Shown piece after piece: positions 46,492 to 55,264 of a DNA stretch of 64,000 nucleotides. The DNA is taken from contig CAWKCP010000007.1 in assembly GCA_963848115.1 (NCBI GenBank), positions 806,001-870,000 of the forward strand, in the 5' to 3' direction. The position numbers and the translations under genes were made by a program. The stretch's first letter is position 1; every line of letters begins with the position of its first letter. Source of the DNA: JAWKOK01 sp963848115. Lineage in GTDB: Bacteria; Chloroflexota; Anaerolineae; Caldilineales; Caldilineaceae. The notes beneath the pieces were generated by a model that worked only from the letters and a program-made list of their open reading frames with translations, was not told the origin of the DNA and did not search any database.

Positions 46492-47238
46492 TTGAATATC
46501 ACCTACGTAGGGCATGCAACCACATTGATCGAAACGGGCGGCATTCGACTGTTGACGGATCCGATCCTGCGCAGGCGGGTGATGCACCTGCAGCGCAAAG
46601 CAGTGGAGTTGGAACCGGCATTGCTCCACCAGGTCGACGCTGTGCTGATCTCCCATCTACACTGGGACCACCTGCACCTGCCATCCCTACGCGACCTCGA
46701 TCCGCGCACCCGATTGATCGTGCCGGCCGGCAGTGCATCCCTCTTCAAGAAAGAGGGCTTCCAGGAAATCGAGGAACTTCCGGTGGGCGGAGTCACCCAC
46801 GTAGGATCCGTGGCCGTCGAAGGTGTCTATGCTCTGCATGACGGCTCACGCGTCTTCTCCAAGGTGACGGCTGACAGTCTCGGCTTCATCATCCACGGGA
46901 GGAAGACGGTCTATTTCGCCGGCGACACCGACATCTTTCCGGAAATGGCAGGCTTGATCGACGACCTTGACATTGCGCTGCTGCCTGTTTGGGGATGGGG
47001 ACCCACGTTGGGTTCGGGTCACATGAACCCCTACCGCGCGGCCATGGCGCTCAAACTCTTGTCGCCAAAGATAGCCATCCCCATCCATTGGGGCACCCTC
47101 TTCCCGATCGGCTTTAATCTCGTCGGTCCATCGTTCCTGCGCAAACCACCACAGGAATTTGCCCGCTTCGCAGAGTCGATGGCGCCGGACGTTGAAGTCC
47201 GGATCATAGCGCCCGGCGTCAGCACGGCATTCGGATAG
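46492..47238 (+). CDS. Metallo-beta-lactamase-fold hydrolase (UlaG-like)
   Basis: A 248-residue metal-dependent hydrolase. SHLHWDHLHL is the zinc-binding H-x-H-x-D-H motif (residues ~54-59) and YFAGDTDIFPEM supplies the bridging Asp, with ITYVGHATTLIETGGIRLLT at the start as in UlaG/YtnP-type and N-acyl-phosphatidylethanolamine phospholipase-like proteins. PIHWGTLFP provides the last His. The start codon TTG 46492 is chosen because the family begins with MxITYxGHAT. The substrate is unknown; lactones or phosphodiesters are typical. Confidence 0.85.
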   Translation: MNITYVGHATTLIETGGIRLLTDPILRRRVMHLQRKAVELEPALLHQVDAVLISHLHWDHLHLPSLRDLDPRTRLIVPAGSASLFKKEGFQEIEELPVGGVTHVGSVAVEGVYALHDGSRVFSKVTADSLGFIIHGRKTVYFAGDTDIFPEMAGLIDDLDIALLPVWGWGPTLGSGHMNPYRAAMALKLLSPKIAIPIHWGTLFPIGFNLVGPSFLRKPPQEFARFAESMAPDVEVRIIAPGVSTAFG

Positions 47239-47245
47239 AGGAAAA

Positions 47246-47337
47246 GCTTCGCGACGGAGGCACAGAGAAGGCATAGAGGCCACGGAGAAAAGCCTTGTTG
47301 ATCTCTGAGCCCTCTGTGTTATCTCTCTGCCGTGGTG
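47246..47337. repeat. Inverted repeat of the CACAGAG family
   Basis: GGAGGCACAGAGAAGGCATA and CCACGGAGAAAAGCC on the left face CCCTCTGTGTTATCTCTCTG and CCGTGG on the right, forming an imperfect palindrome. It relates to 30389-30432 and 33204-33245 and separates two convergent genes. Confidence 0.65.
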
Positions 47338-47353
47338 AAGCTACGATGACTTT

Positions 47354-48031
47354 CTACGATACGGGACGGGTGGCCCTACGCGTATTGAGGACGACGCGGG
47401 CGAAGTTCGTGGCGTGCTGCAAGGGACGAATATGGCTCGATTCGCCGGCATAGATCGTGCGGATGGGCACCCAGTCCAGCCGATAGCCGCTTCGGGCACA
47501 GATCACAATCATCTCCACTTCAAACTCAAATCCCTGTTCATCGCTGGCGAGCAGCGCTTCCATCAAGCGGCGGCTGATCAGGCGATATCCTGACTGGTTG
47601 TCGGCAACATACTGGCGCATGGCCCATGAAAAGGCCTTGCGTCCCACAGAATTGGAAACCCGCCGTACAAGCGGCATCTGGTCGAAGTTGCGGGCTCCGA
47701 TAATCAGATCGCTCTTTTGAGCAGCAAATGCTGCGAGGAACTCGGGGATTTCAGCTGGATCGTGCTGCCCATCGGCGTCCAGCGTGATGACCGCATCGTA
47801 CCCGTGGTTGAGCGCCCAGGTGAAGCCGGCCCGCAACGCAGCCCCCTTGCCCTGGTTCGGATCTTGGGTCAGGAGCGCTGCGCCCGCTTCCTCAGCGCGA
47901 GCACCTGTCTGATCGGAAGAGCCATCATCCACGACAAGAACCGGCAAGTATTCGAGTGCCTGGGTCACGACTTCGGCTACAGCTAATGCCTCGTTGTACG
48001 CTGGGATCAGGGTCAAGATTCGCTCGCTCAT
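47354..48031 (-). CDS. Family 2 glycosyltransferase (DPM1/GtrB-like)
   Basis: A 225-residue GT-A glycosyltransferase. LTLIPAYNEALAVAEVVTQA is the family start, VLVVDDGSSDQTGARAEEAG holds the nucleotide-binding Asp residues, and DAVITLDADGQHDPAEIPEF contains the DxD-like D-A-D metal motif. NQGKGAALRAGF and SGYRLISRRLMEALL are typical of dolichyl/polyprenyl-phosphate mannosyl or glucosyl transferases. There are no membrane helices at the end, so it acts on a membrane lipid from the cytoplasm. It could supply the donor used by the PMT/ArnT-like enzyme at 40248, an inference. Confidence 0.9.
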   Translation of the reverse strand: MSERILTLIPAYNEALAVAEVVTQALEYLPVLVVDDGSSDQTGARAEEAGAALLTQDPNQGKGAALRAGFTWALNHGYDAVITLDADGQHDPAEIPEFLAAFAAQKSDLIIGARNFDQMPLVRRVSNSVGRKAFSWAMRQYVADNQSGYRLISRRLMEALLASDEQGFEFEVEMIVICARSGYRLDWVPIRTIYAGESSHIRPLQHATNFARVVLNTRRATRPVS

Positions 48032-48050
48032 TCGCTACCCTCACTCCCTG

Positions 48051-48731
48051 CTATTGCGGCCACCAGTTGGTTAACGCCCCACCCCAAACAGACAGCGCCA
48101 GGCACCATTGTCCGATGTGGTAAGCGCCCATCATCAAAAAGCGATCGCCCCGCATGCCTGAGCGGAAAAACCGAAATGCGAACAAAGAGGCTGCCGCGCC
48201 GAGCAATGTTGCGCCCAGCAGTCCAAAGAATGACCAGAGTGCAACGTTCTGCACGAACATTTCTAACGCCAGCCAGACCATCACAGACATGAACACAATG
48301 AGCACGACTGTAGGAAACCAGAACTCGATCAACTGCTTTCTGAGCGCCCAGAAGAAAGCGACAGCATAGAGAAGAATCAAGAGTCCCGCAGGCGAGGGAA
48401 CCTGAAACGTTACCTCCGACCCGAAGGCAAAGACGTTGAGCAGTGCAACAAAGCTGAAGCTGACCAGGCCCACAATAAAGGGTGTACCTGGAATCATCAT
48501 CAGCGAATCGCCCAGCAGCGCAATCGTCAGTCCGATGAGGATGGCGCCCTTGTACATCGGCGAAACCGGTTGCGGGGCCAGGATAGCCAGGAAGAGGATC
48601 ACCAGCATCGTTACCGGCCGATAGACAAAAAGCTTCTCGGGATTCTCTTTTGTCGACTCTTTTACACAGAGCAGGGCGAGGACTGGTGTCGCTATCGCCA
48701 GCAGAAGACCGAAAAAGTGATTGAAAGTCAT
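48051..48731 (-). CDS. YhhN-family membrane protein (lysoplasmalogenase-like)
   Basis: An eight-helix membrane protein, 226 residues from MTFNHFFGLLLAIATPVLAL at 48731; an upstream in-frame start is possible but adds a polar leader. The YRPVTMLVILFLAIL, GLTIALLGDSLMMIP and GTPFIVGLVSFSFVALLNVF segments match the YhhN/TMEM86 pattern, with the catalytic acidic residue in GD. Members cleave the vinyl-ether bond of lysoplasmalogens. Whether this protein is active is unknown. It lies 19 bases from the GT2 start on the same strand. Confidence 0.72.
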   Translation of the reverse strand: MTFNHFFGLLLAIATPVLALLCVKESTKENPEKLFVYRPVTMLVILFLAILAPQPVSPMYKGAILIGLTIALLGDSLMMIPGTPFIVGLVSFSFVALLNVFAFGSEVTFQVPSPAGLLILLYAVAFFWALRKQLIEFWFPTVVLIVFMSVMVWLALEMFVQNVALWSFFGLLGATLLGAAASLFAFRFFRSGMRGDRFLMMGAYHIGQWCLALSVWGGALTNWWPQ

Positions 48732-48938
48732 GATGTGTGCGACGCCGTTGGCTGAATTCGCCCGCCCAAAATCAGCAGGCGATAAGTGTTTGACTGGACA
48801 GGACTCTTGCACCACGCGCTGACAAATCTGCCAACGAGGCCCACCCTATCGATATGGTATGTCAGAACGCCTGCCAACGCAACTAACCGGCAAAAACAGA
48901 TGTAGAGAAAGACGAGAATGCGCAGGAATATCATGCGC

Positions 48939-49676
48939 CTAGGCTCCCACGAAGCGCAAAATGCCGCCAATCATCAGAAAGATCAAGGCAATGCCGCCAC
49001 AGACCATGCCGGCAAGCATGGCAAATCCGGGCCGTCTCGACAGATGGCGCAGATAGTCATCGACTGTACCGGCATAGAGTGCCCTTGCCGTCATCCGATC
49101 GTCGCCCTCCCAAGAACCACGTACGATTACAGCTTGCCCAGGTAAATAGCCGACATAGCGGCGATCGCCTGTATCCGGGTCGACCACTGTTGTTGCATTG
49201 AGCAATTCGGCATCTACCGGCAGCTGAAGGAGCAACCGGGAGCCATCGTCCAGGCTTATCTCAGTCTGCCACGGTGATTCAGGATCTCGCTGCCACGCGC
49301 CCTCTCCGCTTGCGACATCCCCTCCACCGTTGGACGAACCGGCTGATGTCGACTCCTCAAATTCCTCAGCGTAGGAGAGAACAAGGCCATGCTCATCCGT
49401 CGGACCCGGGAGCAGCTGGGCCGGCACTATCAGTTCGGTTCCCTTAACCACGGACTGCAACTCCGCCGACGACGGCTGAGGCAAGCGCTGTGCAGCACGA
49501 GATTCCATCCAGCTGATGGGCGCACCGATCAATCCGGCGACGGAACTCATGGCAGCAAACAGACCAATCGCCAGAAACAGACAGCCGGCCCCCGAGCGAT
49601 TGCGCCGGCGGCGGCCCAAGAGCCAGCCGGCGATGAAGCTAAGTTTTGGGTCGACAGACGGACGGGATTCACTCAT
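48939..49676 (-). CDS. Two-helix membrane protein with extracellular beta domain, unknown
   Basis: A 245-residue protein from MSESRPSVDPKLSFIAGWLL (ATG 49676, with GGAGAAG upstream). Helix 1 is about residues 35-55 (GCLFLAIGLFAAMSSVAGLI) and helix 2 near the C terminus (MLAGMVCGGIALIFLMIGGI); the ~165 residues between are outside and beta-rich (ISLDDGSRLLLQLPVDAELL, GQAVIVRGSWEGDDRMTARA). The layout resembles GIDE/DUF3592-like membrane proteins, but I cannot place it. The gap from the YhhN gene to its 3' end holds nothing clear. Confidence 0.6.
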   Translation of the reverse strand: MSESRPSVDPKLSFIAGWLLGRRRRNRSGAGCLFLAIGLFAAMSSVAGLIGAPISWMESRAAQRLPQPSSAELQSVVKGTELIVPAQLLPGPTDEHGLVLSYAEEFEESTSAGSSNGGGDVASGEGAWQRDPESPWQTEISLDDGSRLLLQLPVDAELLNATTVVDPDTGDRRYVGYLPGQAVIVRGSWEGDDRMTARALYAGTVDDYLRHLSRRPGFAMLAGMVCGGIALIFLMIGGILRFVGA

Positions 49677-49951
49677 TCGCTTCTCCAAGGTTCGACATGG
49701 GCCGGCCATGATTATGGCAGGGCCTCAGGATCATGTCAACCGGTAATCCGCGCATGCCACAACCGGGATCCCTGCAACTGAAGATGTAAGAATTGGGGTT
49801 GTCTCCACAATGGTTCTGTGCAATACTTACGGCTAAATATTGATGTTCAGAAAAAAATTCGTTCTCGTTCTCGCCCCCCTCCGTGGATCATGATCTTTAT
49901 GGAAACAGACAAGCAATCACAAGTAGAGCGTCCGATCCGGAAACCTTACCC

Positions 49952-50446
49952 GTGAAAAGCCTCCTGATTCTGCGACATGCCAAATCAAGTTGGAGCCACG
50001 CCTCCATTCCAGATCACGACCGCCCACTCAACAAGCGTGGCGCCCGTGATGCACCGCGAATGGGTCAGCTGATCCTCGATCGCGGCCTGGTTCCGAGCCT
50101 GATCATAAGCTCGACGGCGAATCGTGCAGCTACAACAGCAAAGATCGTCGCCGAAACCTGTGGCTATCAGCACGATATTGTCTTTGCCAAAGAACTCTAT
50201 CTCGACGGCGTGCAGGCGTATGAAGCAATCTTGCGACGGACGTCGGATCGCCATGAGTCGATCTTGGTCATAGGCCACAATCCGGATATGGAGAACCTGG
50301 TTGAGGCGTTGACCGGACGCTACCAGCGCATGCCGACCGCAGCCCTTGCACAAGTGACTATCCCGATCGATAGCTGGTCCGAATTTGAGCTCGCCGACAA
50401 CTGTGATTTAGTCGATCTTTGGCTTCCACGAGAGCTTCAATCTTAA
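49952..50446 (+). CDS. SixA-like histidine phosphatase
   Basis: A 164-residue member of the histidine phosphatase (phosphoglycerate mutase-like) superfamily of the SixA type. KSLLILRHAKSSWSHASIPD carries the catalytic RHA motif; RPLNKRGARDAPRMGQL, STANRAATTAKIVAE and VIGHNPDMENLVEALTG (second catalytic His) follow. GTG 49952 is chosen because homology starts there, although an in-frame upstream codon exists. SixA dephosphorylates the phospho-His of signalling proteins; the target here is unknown. It is divergent from the membrane protein at 48939. Confidence 0.88.
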   Translation: MKSLLILRHAKSSWSHASIPDHDRPLNKRGARDAPRMGQLILDRGLVPSLIISSTANRAATTAKIVAETCGYQHDIVFAKELYLDGVQAYEAILRRTSDRHESILVIGHNPDMENLVEALTGRYQRMPTAALAQVTIPIDSWSEFELADNCDLVDLWLPRELQS

Positions 50447-50626
50447 CAGACTCGAATTTGGGTCCTGACCACGGGCAGGGTTGCGTCGGATCGGCCATTT
50501 TCATGACGTGAGGGCGATGCATTTCACGCTTTACAAATTGGGCATTCCCGTTTACTCTAGTGGGCAGAAATCCACACTTAGTTTCAGCAGCGAACCACCC
50601 ACTATGATGCAACAAAGGAGCGATCA

Positions 50627-52434
50627 ATGAACCGCAGACTCATAGGTACCTTGGTGCTGTCTGGGCTCCTATTCTTCCTATTGATCAGCAGTATGAATGT
50701 CGCGCGGGCCGTGCCGCTCCAGCAAGAGACGGAGCAGGCGGACGATACCGCCGAGACTGCCGAGGCAACCACCGGGGTCGATGCCACCGAGCTACTCACA
50801 GACACAGAAGAAGGCCAACCGCTGGCGGAGCCGCTTCAGATCACGATTCGGCAGCGCTTGCCGATTTCCATCGATCTCGGCCAACTCGGGTTGACCAGCG
50901 AAGGCGTTACAATCACGGGTGCGCTGCCACTCGAACTGGAGCTAACGATTGACTTCAGAGTCACGGACACATTGACCAGTACAGTCCCGTCCACGCTTAC
51001 CCTAATCAATGCAGGAGACGTACTCACTCGCCTACCGATAACGATGACCCTGGGCAACGTGACGGACACCTTGGTCGTGGTTATTCCCCAACTGGTACTC
51101 CAAGAGAGTGAAGGGCTGACCACAACTGAAACGCTGACCGAGTCCGAAGAGATTACGTCTACGCCCGAAGTGACAGTGACTCTGCCCATCACCGCGGAGG
51201 TGGAGCCGGAACAGGTTCCAGAGATTTCGGCTACGCCAACAGTGACATCGGTTGAGGACGTGACGACAACAGAGACTGTGACACCGGGGCAAACTCCTGG
51301 GTTAACTCCGGGACAAACTCCGGTAGCGACGCCAACCGCCGCAGGGCAGGAGATTGCGCCTACATCGCGCGTGACGGCCAATTTGCGCTCCGGGCCTGCA
51401 ACGACATTCGACCTGGTTGGTACTGCATCTCCGGGTCAGGAACTGGAGATTGTAGCGATTTCCAACGATGCTGAATGGTATTTGCTTTCCAGCGGACAGT
51501 GGATCTTCGCAGAATTGGTCGATGATCCGCCATCAGATGTCCCGATCGCCACGCAGGACCTGATTGACGAAGTCATCGCACAGGCGACCGCTGAAGCAGA
51601 AACGCAGACAACACCGGTAGCAACGTCCGTTCCACAGCCTACGCGCACACCTGCCGCGACGTCTACTCCGCAACCAACCGCGACGACGGCTGTAGAGGAA
51701 GATCCAGGGGCTGAGGGGCCGCCGCCTACGGCCAACGTCGACGCAAATTTGCGTGCGGGACCCGGCACGCAGTTTGACATCATTGGCGGTACGATCACCG
51801 GCCAGGAGCTTGACATCGTCGGCCAGAACAGTGCCGGTGACTGGTACCTGCTCAGCAACGGTGGATGGATTGCCGCCACACTGGTGAACGATCCACCGAG
51901 TGCAGCGCCTGTCGTTGCTGACGATGCATCTCCGCTACTCGACGGCGGGCAACCCGGCCTGATTTTGGTGCCGACACCGGCTCGCATGGCGGGAGCACGC
52001 CTGAGGAGGAGGCGCAAACTGAGGACCAGACGGTTCTATTGGGCTTAGCAGAGAACCTGTACCTGGATGAAGTTCGCACACTCGTCGCCCGCTACGATCT
52101 GACCGGCGACGCCATCCTACAGTTGGTGGCGGCCGTTCAGGCCGACGCCGCCCTGCTTCAGGATCAAGCTTGGCAAGACGAGATGACCACGGCAGTCGCA
52201 ACCATTCGACGCACGGGTCAGCAGATTCGCTCACTTGAGCCGCCACCCCTCTTTGCAGCCGCACAGATCGACCTCCGCTCGGCCACCGGCGCATTTGACC
52301 TGGCCGCAACGCTTCTAGAAGAGGGCGTGGATGAAGGGGCCCTGGACAAGCTTGAGCAGGCCCTTGCCGAGGCCGATACCGGCAGAGACCTGCTGGAAAG
52401 CGCGCAGGCGAAGATCGATACGGTTACGGAGTGA
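50627..52434 (+). CDS. Secreted SH3b-repeat protein, one frameshift
   Basis: Begins with a signal peptide (RRLIGTLVLSGLLFFLLISS) and a Thr/Glu-rich region, then an unclassified beta domain, and two bacterial SH3 domains: TSRVTANLRSGPATTFDLVG (about residues 245-300) and NVDANLRAGPGTQFDIIGGT (about 370-425), joined by Thr/Pro-rich linkers. SH3b domains usually bind cell-wall or matrix glycans. A frameshift near 51970 joins this to a helical C-terminal domain (LAENLYLDEVRTLVARYDLT) ending at 52434, for a total near 602 residues. It may be cell-surface anchored, but no membrane anchor is visible at the end. Repeated low-complexity linkers suggest a flexible envelope protein. Confidence 0.8.
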
Positions 52435-52576
52435 TCTCGGGCGACTAGGTGAGAGGATGGCAGGGATGAGGGATGAGTAACCGGTCAAGGATCGGCGCGT
52501 CTTCACGCAGTCTGCTTCGTCTTGGCCTGCTTCATCACTGCCTACTTTGTCATCCATGACCTTTACACTCGAGTCC

Positions 52577-52614
52577 AAAGGTTCGACTCCGCAGATGGGG
52601 TCGAACCTTTTCGT
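52577..52614 (+). terminator. Rho-independent terminator-like hairpin
   Basis: AAAGGTTCGACTCC (52577-52590) and GGGGTCGAACCTTT (52597-52610) pair with one G-T, around GCAGAT, followed by TCGTTTT. The GGTTCGA segment imitates a tRNA T-arm but no tRNA body is present. It ends the SH3b gene transcript. Confidence 0.7.
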
Positions 52615-52668
52615 TTTCAGCGATTGGCGCCATTTGCTAGAATCATCAATCACAGAATCGGGGCTGCC

Positions 52669-53505
52669 ATGGCAAGTCTTCTGACTATCGATGACCTCTC
52701 ACCCGGTGATATCAATGCCATTTTCGAACGGGCTGATCGGCCGATGCCAAGTCGACCCGCCCTGGAGGCTTTGCTCACGGCGGCCTACTCGTTTGAGGGC
52801 AACAGCATACGCACGCGCACGACATTCCTGAAAGCGCTTGCTGCGCTCAGCATTCAGGCCATCGAGGTGCCGAACCTCCTGAAGACGGTCGAGCCTGTCG
52901 AACACCTGGCGGGGTACATGGACAACTGGGTCGATCTCTACGTAATTCGGGAGCGTAACCACGAACGGCTAGGCTCATTCACCAAGGCAAGCAATCGCCC
53001 TGTCATCAATGCCCTTAGCGCCCAAGCCCATCCGTGCGAAGTGTTGGCCGATGCCTACAGCATCCGCACGTCAAAAGGATCTCTGAGCGAACTGACCTAT
53101 TGCATCGTGGGGCCGCCGACCAATGTGCTCACCTCATGGCACACACTGGCTGATGTCTTGGGTCTGCGCCTGACCCACGTGATGCCCGAAGAACTGTCAG
53201 CGGAGGTCCCACTCGCGTGGCGGCAGCGGATCGTACCGGACAAGCGTGCCGGGCTGAGCGAGGCCGATGTCGTGCTGACCGATGCCTGGCCGGAGAACTT
53301 CCACGATCGGCGCTTTCGCCTGACACTCGATGACCTCGCTGTGGTCAATGAGGATGCCTGGGTCATCCCCTGCCCGCCATTCAACACAGCCAAAGAGATC
53401 GCCGATGATGTGATTGCGTCCAAGTTCTTTGCAGGTTATCGTCAAAAAGCAGCACTCTATCCCGTTCAGCGGGCGATCATTCAGCATCTAGTTGGTCAGA
53501 GCTGA
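52669..53505 (+). CDS. Atypical aspartate/ornithine carbamoyltransferase family protein
   Basis: A 278-residue protein with the ATCase/OTCase fold. GNSIRTRTTFLKALAALSIQ holds the carbamoyl-phosphate loop (S-x-R-T-R-T), HPCEVLADAYSI the second conserved motif, and the amino-acid domain has EADVVLTDAWPEN and VIPCPPFNTAKEI. In OTCases the last motif is HCLP; here it is PCPP, and the 'SMG' loop is not evident, so the amino-acid substrate probably differs. It is shorter than typical (~310). ATG 52669 is chosen to start just before the family N terminus. Its function is unknown and it stands alone. Confidence 0.8.
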   Translation: MASLLTIDDLSPGDINAIFERADRPMPSRPALEALLTAAYSFEGNSIRTRTTFLKALAALSIQAIEVPNLLKTVEPVEHLAGYMDNWVDLYVIRERNHERLGSFTKASNRPVINALSAQAHPCEVLADAYSIRTSKGSLSELTYCIVGPPTNVLTSWHTLADVLGLRLTHVMPEELSAEVPLAWRQRIVPDKRAGLSEADVVLTDAWPENFHDRRFRLTLDDLAVVNEDAWVIPCPPFNTAKEIADDVIASKFFAGYRQKAALYPVQRAIIQHLVGQS

Positions 53506-53553
53506 CCAGAGCGTCTTCAGTTTAGAACCAAACCAAAGGTGATTCGAGCCGAT

Positions 53554-54863
53554 ATGACAACCAACCCGCCCAACATCCTCTTCCTGCTGCCCGATCAACA
53601 TCGACCCGACTGGCTGGGGACCAACCCGGATCTGCCGCTGCGCACGCCGCACATCGATAGTCTGGCCAAGCGAGGCATCCGCTTCACAGCGGGCATTCTG
53701 TGCCTCGCCGCTGTGTGCGCCCTCCCGGGCGACACTGGCCTCAGGACGCGACTATGATCGCTGCGGCGTGACCAACAACGGCCAGGATTATCCGCTTGAC
53801 CAGCCGACCTACTACCAGGCCCTACGCGATCGAGGCTATCGCGTGGGCGGCGTGGGCAAGTTCGATCTCCACAAGGCGACACTGGATTGGGGACTCGACG
53901 GATCTCGTGGGCTGGCTGAATGGGGCTTCACCGAGGGCATCGACAACGAAGGTAAGTTTGACGGCAGTCGCAGCTATCTCAACAACGGTACGGCAGGCCA
54001 AGGGGCCGTATCTGGCCTACCTGGCGGAGCGGGGCCTGGCCGACGCCTATGCCGCCGAACATGCGCCCGAGGTCCGCCTGCCGCTCATGGACGCCTACAC
54101 CACTTGCCTGGATGATGACGCCTACTGCGACAATTGGGTGGCCGCAAACGGACTGGCGCTGCTACGAGATTTCTCCGCAGACCAACCTTGGCACCTGGTC
54201 GTCAACTTCACCGGACCCCACAACCCCATGGATGTCACTGCCTCCATGCGCGAACGCTGGGCTGACATCGAGTTCCCACCAGCCCATGCCAATGACGAAC
54301 CCGATCAAGCCGGTATTCTGCGCAATCGCCAGAATTATGCGGCCATGATCGAGAACATCGACACCCACGTCGGCCGCTTCATCGATTTGGTCGATCAGCG
54401 CGGCGAGTTGGAGGAGACCCTGATCGTCTACGCCTCGGACCACGGTGAAATGCTGGGCGATCATGGTCGCTGGGGCAAGAGCGCCTGGCAGACGCCAGCT
54501 GTCGGCGTACCCTTGATCATGGCCGGGCCGGGCATTGCCGGCGGGCGGGTCAGCAACGCTTTGGTCAGTCTGCATGATCTGGCGGCTACGTTCGTTGATT
54601 TTGCCGACGCCACGCCACTGCCCGACATGGACGCGCGCTCGCTGCGTCCCCTGCTCGATGGGTCAACATCGACGCATCGAGACTACGTCGTCAGCGCTCT
54701 CGACGACTGGCGGCTGATCTTCGATGGCCGCTACAAGCTGGTGGTCGGCTGGGAGGATTCGCCCATGCTCTTCGATACAGTCGAGGATCCTTGGGAGGAT
54801 GTGGACATTGCTGCCGACGAGCCGGAGATCGTGACAACATTGGCAGCGCTGCTCGAGGAGTAG
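53554..54863 (+). CDS. Formylglycine-type sulfatase, frameshifted
   Basis: Sulfatase of the alkaline-phosphatase superfamily. Start ATG 53554: NPPNILFLLPDQHRPDWLGT has the metal-binding Asp. In the adjacent frame the sequence reads FCASPLCAPSRATLASGRD, containing the C-x-P-S-R signature whose Cys is converted to formylglycine; a second shift near 54000 leads to the last frame, with PWHLVVNFTGPHNPMD, YASDHGEMLGDHGRWGKSAW and a C-terminal domain. Two indels (near 53695 and 54000) break a protein of about 435 residues. It would act on sulfated sugar residues, in keeping with the lyases. The stop TAG is part of a dispersed palindrome. Confidence 0.88.
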
Positions 54864-55157
54864 GTGCGGTTTGCAACCCATAGGCATCAAGCTAAGCGTT
54901 ACGTCTCACGTTGCCGTCGATTTCGGCAGGGATAGAATCCCGCCACTAACATCGAAAAGCGCCCTCAGGCGCTTGATCTCAGCCGCTGAGGCGGCTTTTC
55001 GCGGCTTAGTAGCGGGCTTCACCCGGTGCTGCTTGCCGGTTCAAACCGGTGGCAGATTTTGCATAAGCCTGAGCTTGATGCGCATGGACTACAAACCGCA
55101 CGATTCTCTCGATATCCAGAGATGCAAGGAAATTGTGCGGATGCAAACCGCACCTAC
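54861..55157. repeat. MITE-like palindromic element, copy 2
   Basis: TAGGTGCGGTTTGCA (54861-54875) and its exact reverse complement TGCAAACCGCACCTA (55143-55157) bound ~297 bp. The interior contains hairpins AAGCGCC/GGCGCTT (54957-54974) and AGCCGC/GCGGCT (54981-54996). No gene is present in the 401-base gap 54864-55264. A shorter relative is at 35948-36025. Neither has an obvious transposase or target duplication. Confidence 0.65.
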
Positions 55158-55264
55158 TATTTGGCTCAACCGGATCTCATGTGGCTGACACGTTCGGCAT
55201 CGGTTCAAGTCGGCGGTGTCATCCACATGAGTTTCCAAAGATCCAACGATCTTTCGGAAGCAGA

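Noticed and set aside
48728..48970. Minus-strand frame of 80 codons between YhhN and the membrane protein
   Set aside because: Overlaps neighbouring genes, no ribosome site, no similarity; hydrophobic stretch is likely a by-product.
52565..52615. Possible tRNA because of GGTTCGA
   Set aside because: No acceptor stem, D-arm or CCA; it folds as a terminator hairpin with a T tract.
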